A stretch of DNA of 7,690 nucleotides from contig CABUWI010000022.1 of assembly GCA_902495245.1 (NCBI GenBank), positions 1 through 7,690 on the forward strand, given 5' to 3'. The notes under the pieces were generated by a model that saw only the letters and a program-made list of their open reading frames with translations, did not search any database and was not told the origin of the DNA. This DNA comes from an uncultured Porphyromonadaceae bacterium. GTDB lineage: Bacteria > Bacteroidota > Bacteroidia > Bacteroidales > Muribaculaceae. Shown here one piece after another: positions 6,101 through 7,690 of this stretch (position 1 is its first letter; the number at the start of each line of letters is the position of its first letter). A program made the position numbers and the translations under genes.

Positions 6101-7690
6101 TCAGAACATCCTTAAAATTGGGCTCTCCTGAGCCAAATCCATATTCTGCAATTTCTGTCTAAGTCGCTTTTTTAGATTGTAAATTGAGGCTTGTGTTTTA
6201 CCCGTGAGTAGACAGATAACACGGGTGGAAAAGCCGAAGTGCATACAAACGAGCAATTGCTTTTCCGATTCCAAAAGTCCGAGCCTGTCAATCTCGTAAA
6301 TAAATTCGCAATCATGTCGACGCAGTTCGGTAACCATATCGGATAATTGCTTTTTGAGATTAGCGCTTGACAAGACTTCAGACATTTTTTGGACAAGAGA
6401 CCGCTCTTTGATTGGTCCAGGCATATCGGCATCAAGATACAAACTACCGAATTTTTCAATCCAGGAGAATTTGTCAATGAATAATTTTGCTATGTCATCA
6501 TTCAGTGTCTGACATTCTTTCTGACTTTTGGCGAGCTCGGTTTTTATCTGTGCCATCTCGTCAGATAGCACTCTGAGGTTCATTTCCAACTCCATTCGTC
6601 GATTACGCTGGCGCGTAGCGCGCCATCTGAACAGCAATATGGCTGCCAGTAGTAATAACGCACTAATTATGGTCATATATATGATTGTGAGCCTCTTTGT
6701 CTGCAACTTTTGCGCGAGCATCACCGATTTGTGCTGTTCATGGTCGGCTTGGACACTCAGCAATGATTGCGAAATCAATTGCTCGACTAAATGATTGGCA
6801 TCATTGACGATGTTCTTGTAATGGTCAATCGCTCCCCAAGGGTCGTTGGCGTTAATGCATTTTTGAGCCAGGATTATTCCGTAAGCGTATGATTCATCAA
6901 AAGTAACGCAACTGTCAGACTGTAGTGTCTTGCTCTTGGCGATGCGGGCATCTTTGCCGTCAACTGGATTCATGCTCTGTGCTGCAACCGTCTTGATAGA
7001 AGGCTCATAGCCCAATTCTATCATAAGAGAAAAAATGGAATCAGCGACCGAGTATTGCCCTTCTGAATAATATATATGATATCTAAATTCACAAACCGCG
7101 GCATCATCGGAGCCGGAAACTGCGGCTAAGGAATCGACATATGCCATTGCCGCGGTATAATTGCCTAATGCAAGATAATCTTCCGTCAAGTGAAAATAAC
7201 CGTTGGTAATCCATTCTCGCCGGGCACAAGTCTTGGCATGCTGAAGAGATGACAATTCCCAGCGCAGTGCCTCGTCAAAACTATAGGATTCGCTGTAAAG
7301 ATATGCAATAGCGGACTCGATGCGGCAGAGGTTGAGGGTGTCGTTGAGGGCGAGGGCTATGTCGTGGGCTTCGAGGGCACTGGCCAGGGCGGACTCGTAG
7401 AAGCCGGCGTTGCGGTTGACGGAGCCCTTGTAGTGGAGGGCGAGCATTCGGCGGCGGTCGTCGGACGAGTTGTCGTAGAAATTGACGGCGATTGAGATTA
7501 GGGAGTCGTCGGTGAGGTCGATGTAGTTTTTGTCGTAGGCCTGCGAGAGGAGCAGGGCGTGGCGGGCGCGGGGCTCGCCGCTGAGGCGCGAGCCGTCGAT
7601 GGCCTCCAGGAGGGTCAGGGCGGAGTCGGGCCGCGTCTCCATCAGCGCCTCGGCGCTGCGCAGCGCGCGCTCGGCCTCCGACGGCCGGCA
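6101..7690 (-). CDS. Membrane-anchored TPR regulator with C-terminal HTH (5' end outside window)
   Basis: The frame is open to the window edge. The Met at 7642 is internal, because the 16 codons upstream (CRPSEAERALRSAEAL) continue the usual opening of this family, helix then RPDSALTLLEAID. Numbering from that Met: TPR-like helical repeats at 1-290, one membrane helix at about 318-338 (LTIIYMTIISALLLLAAILL) flanked by basic RWRATRQRNRR, a coiled coil at about 345-385, and a C-terminal helix-turn-helix at about 460-498 (VICLLTGKTQASIYNLKKRL) of LuxR-like layout. Bacteroidota carry many such proteins, with the TPR part outside the cytoplasm and the HTH inside. The first visible residue is Cys and could be a lipobox cysteine, but this cannot be tested here. 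It points at the peptide operon, whose promoter starts 204 bases further on, and may control it; that is inference. Base composition changes sharply near 7320: hand counts give about 65% G+C for 7321-7620 against about 44% for 7021-7320. Confidence 0.87.
   Translation of the reverse strand, partial: CRPSEAERALRSAEALMETRPDSALTLLEAIDGSRLSGEPRARHALLLSQAYDKNYIDLTDDSLISIAVNFYDNSSDDRRRMLALHYKGSVNRNAGFYESALASALEAHDIALALNDTLNLCRIESAIAYLYSESYSFDEALRWELSSLQHAKTCARREWITNGYFHLTEDYLALGNYTAAMAYVDSLAAVSGSDDAAVCEFRYHIYYSEGQYSVADSIFSLMIELGYEPSIKTVAAQSMNPVDGKDARIAKSKTLQSDSCVTFDESYAYGIILAQKCINANDPWGAIDHYKNIVNDANHLVEQLISQSLLSVQADHEQHKSVMLAQKLQTKRLTIIYMTIISALLLLAAILLFRWRATRQRNRRMELEMNLRVLSDEMAQIKTELAKSQKECQTLNDDIAKLFIDKFSWIEKFGSLYLDADMPGPIKERSLVQKMSEVLSSANLKKQLSDMVTELRRHDCEFIYEIDRLGLLESEKQLLVCMHFGFSTRVICLLTGKTQASIYNLKKRLRQKLQNMDLAQESPILRMF

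Noticed and set aside
7640..7642. ATG at 7642 as the regulator start
   Set aside because: The frame continues upstream with family-like sequence and no signal or lipoprotein peptide would be present, so the true start is outside the window.

Overview
All six genes lie on the minus strand, so the window reads from right to left. The organism is very probably a member of the Bacteroidales. The evidence is a textbook Bacteroidota -7 element (TAACTTTG) ahead of the operon, A-rich leaders without Shine-Dalgarno sites, a GG-leader precursor paired with a radical SAM enzyme, a DUF3244-like secreted protein, an outer membrane barrel protein of the GDTIVY-type plug family, and a membrane-anchored TPR/helix-turn-helix regulator. 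The fairly GC-rich coding sequence would suit Muribaculaceae or Rikenellaceae better than Bacteroides, but the family cannot be fixed from this window.

Region by region, in transcription order: (1) 7690-6101, a regulator whose start lies outside the window: TPR-like helices, one membrane helix, a coiled coil and a C-terminal HTH. (2) 6100-5871, a 230-base AT-rich intergenic region with a hairpin just after the regulator, a 14-base inverted repeat and the operon promoter. (3) 5870-5487, a small secreted protein resembling DUF3244. (4) 5477-3054, an 807-residue three-part protein: a GT2 glycosyltransferase, a second GT-A domain with the metal-binding signature of polypeptide GalNAc-transferases (GT27), and a shortened LanC-like domain. 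(5) 3054-1738, a radical SAM/SPASM peptide maturase whose start overlaps the previous stop (TAATG). (6) 1670-1320, a 116-residue precursor with a double-glycine leader and a core holding ten cysteines, all in five N-C-x-C motifs. (7) 1250 to the left edge, the first 416 residues of an outer membrane plug/barrel protein.

Together this looks like a biosynthetic operon for a ribosomally made, post-translationally modified peptide (RiPP). The precursor is probably modified by the radical SAM enzyme and glycosylated by the tripartite protein. The outer membrane protein is a candidate route for export or recognition, and the regulator a candidate controller. Glycosylation plus radical SAM chemistry on a repeated NCxC core, together with the GT2/GT27-like/half-LanC fusion, is the most unusual content. 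No leader peptidase or ABC exporter is visible; either could lie beyond position 1. No tRNA, rRNA, CRISPR or insertion sequence was seen.
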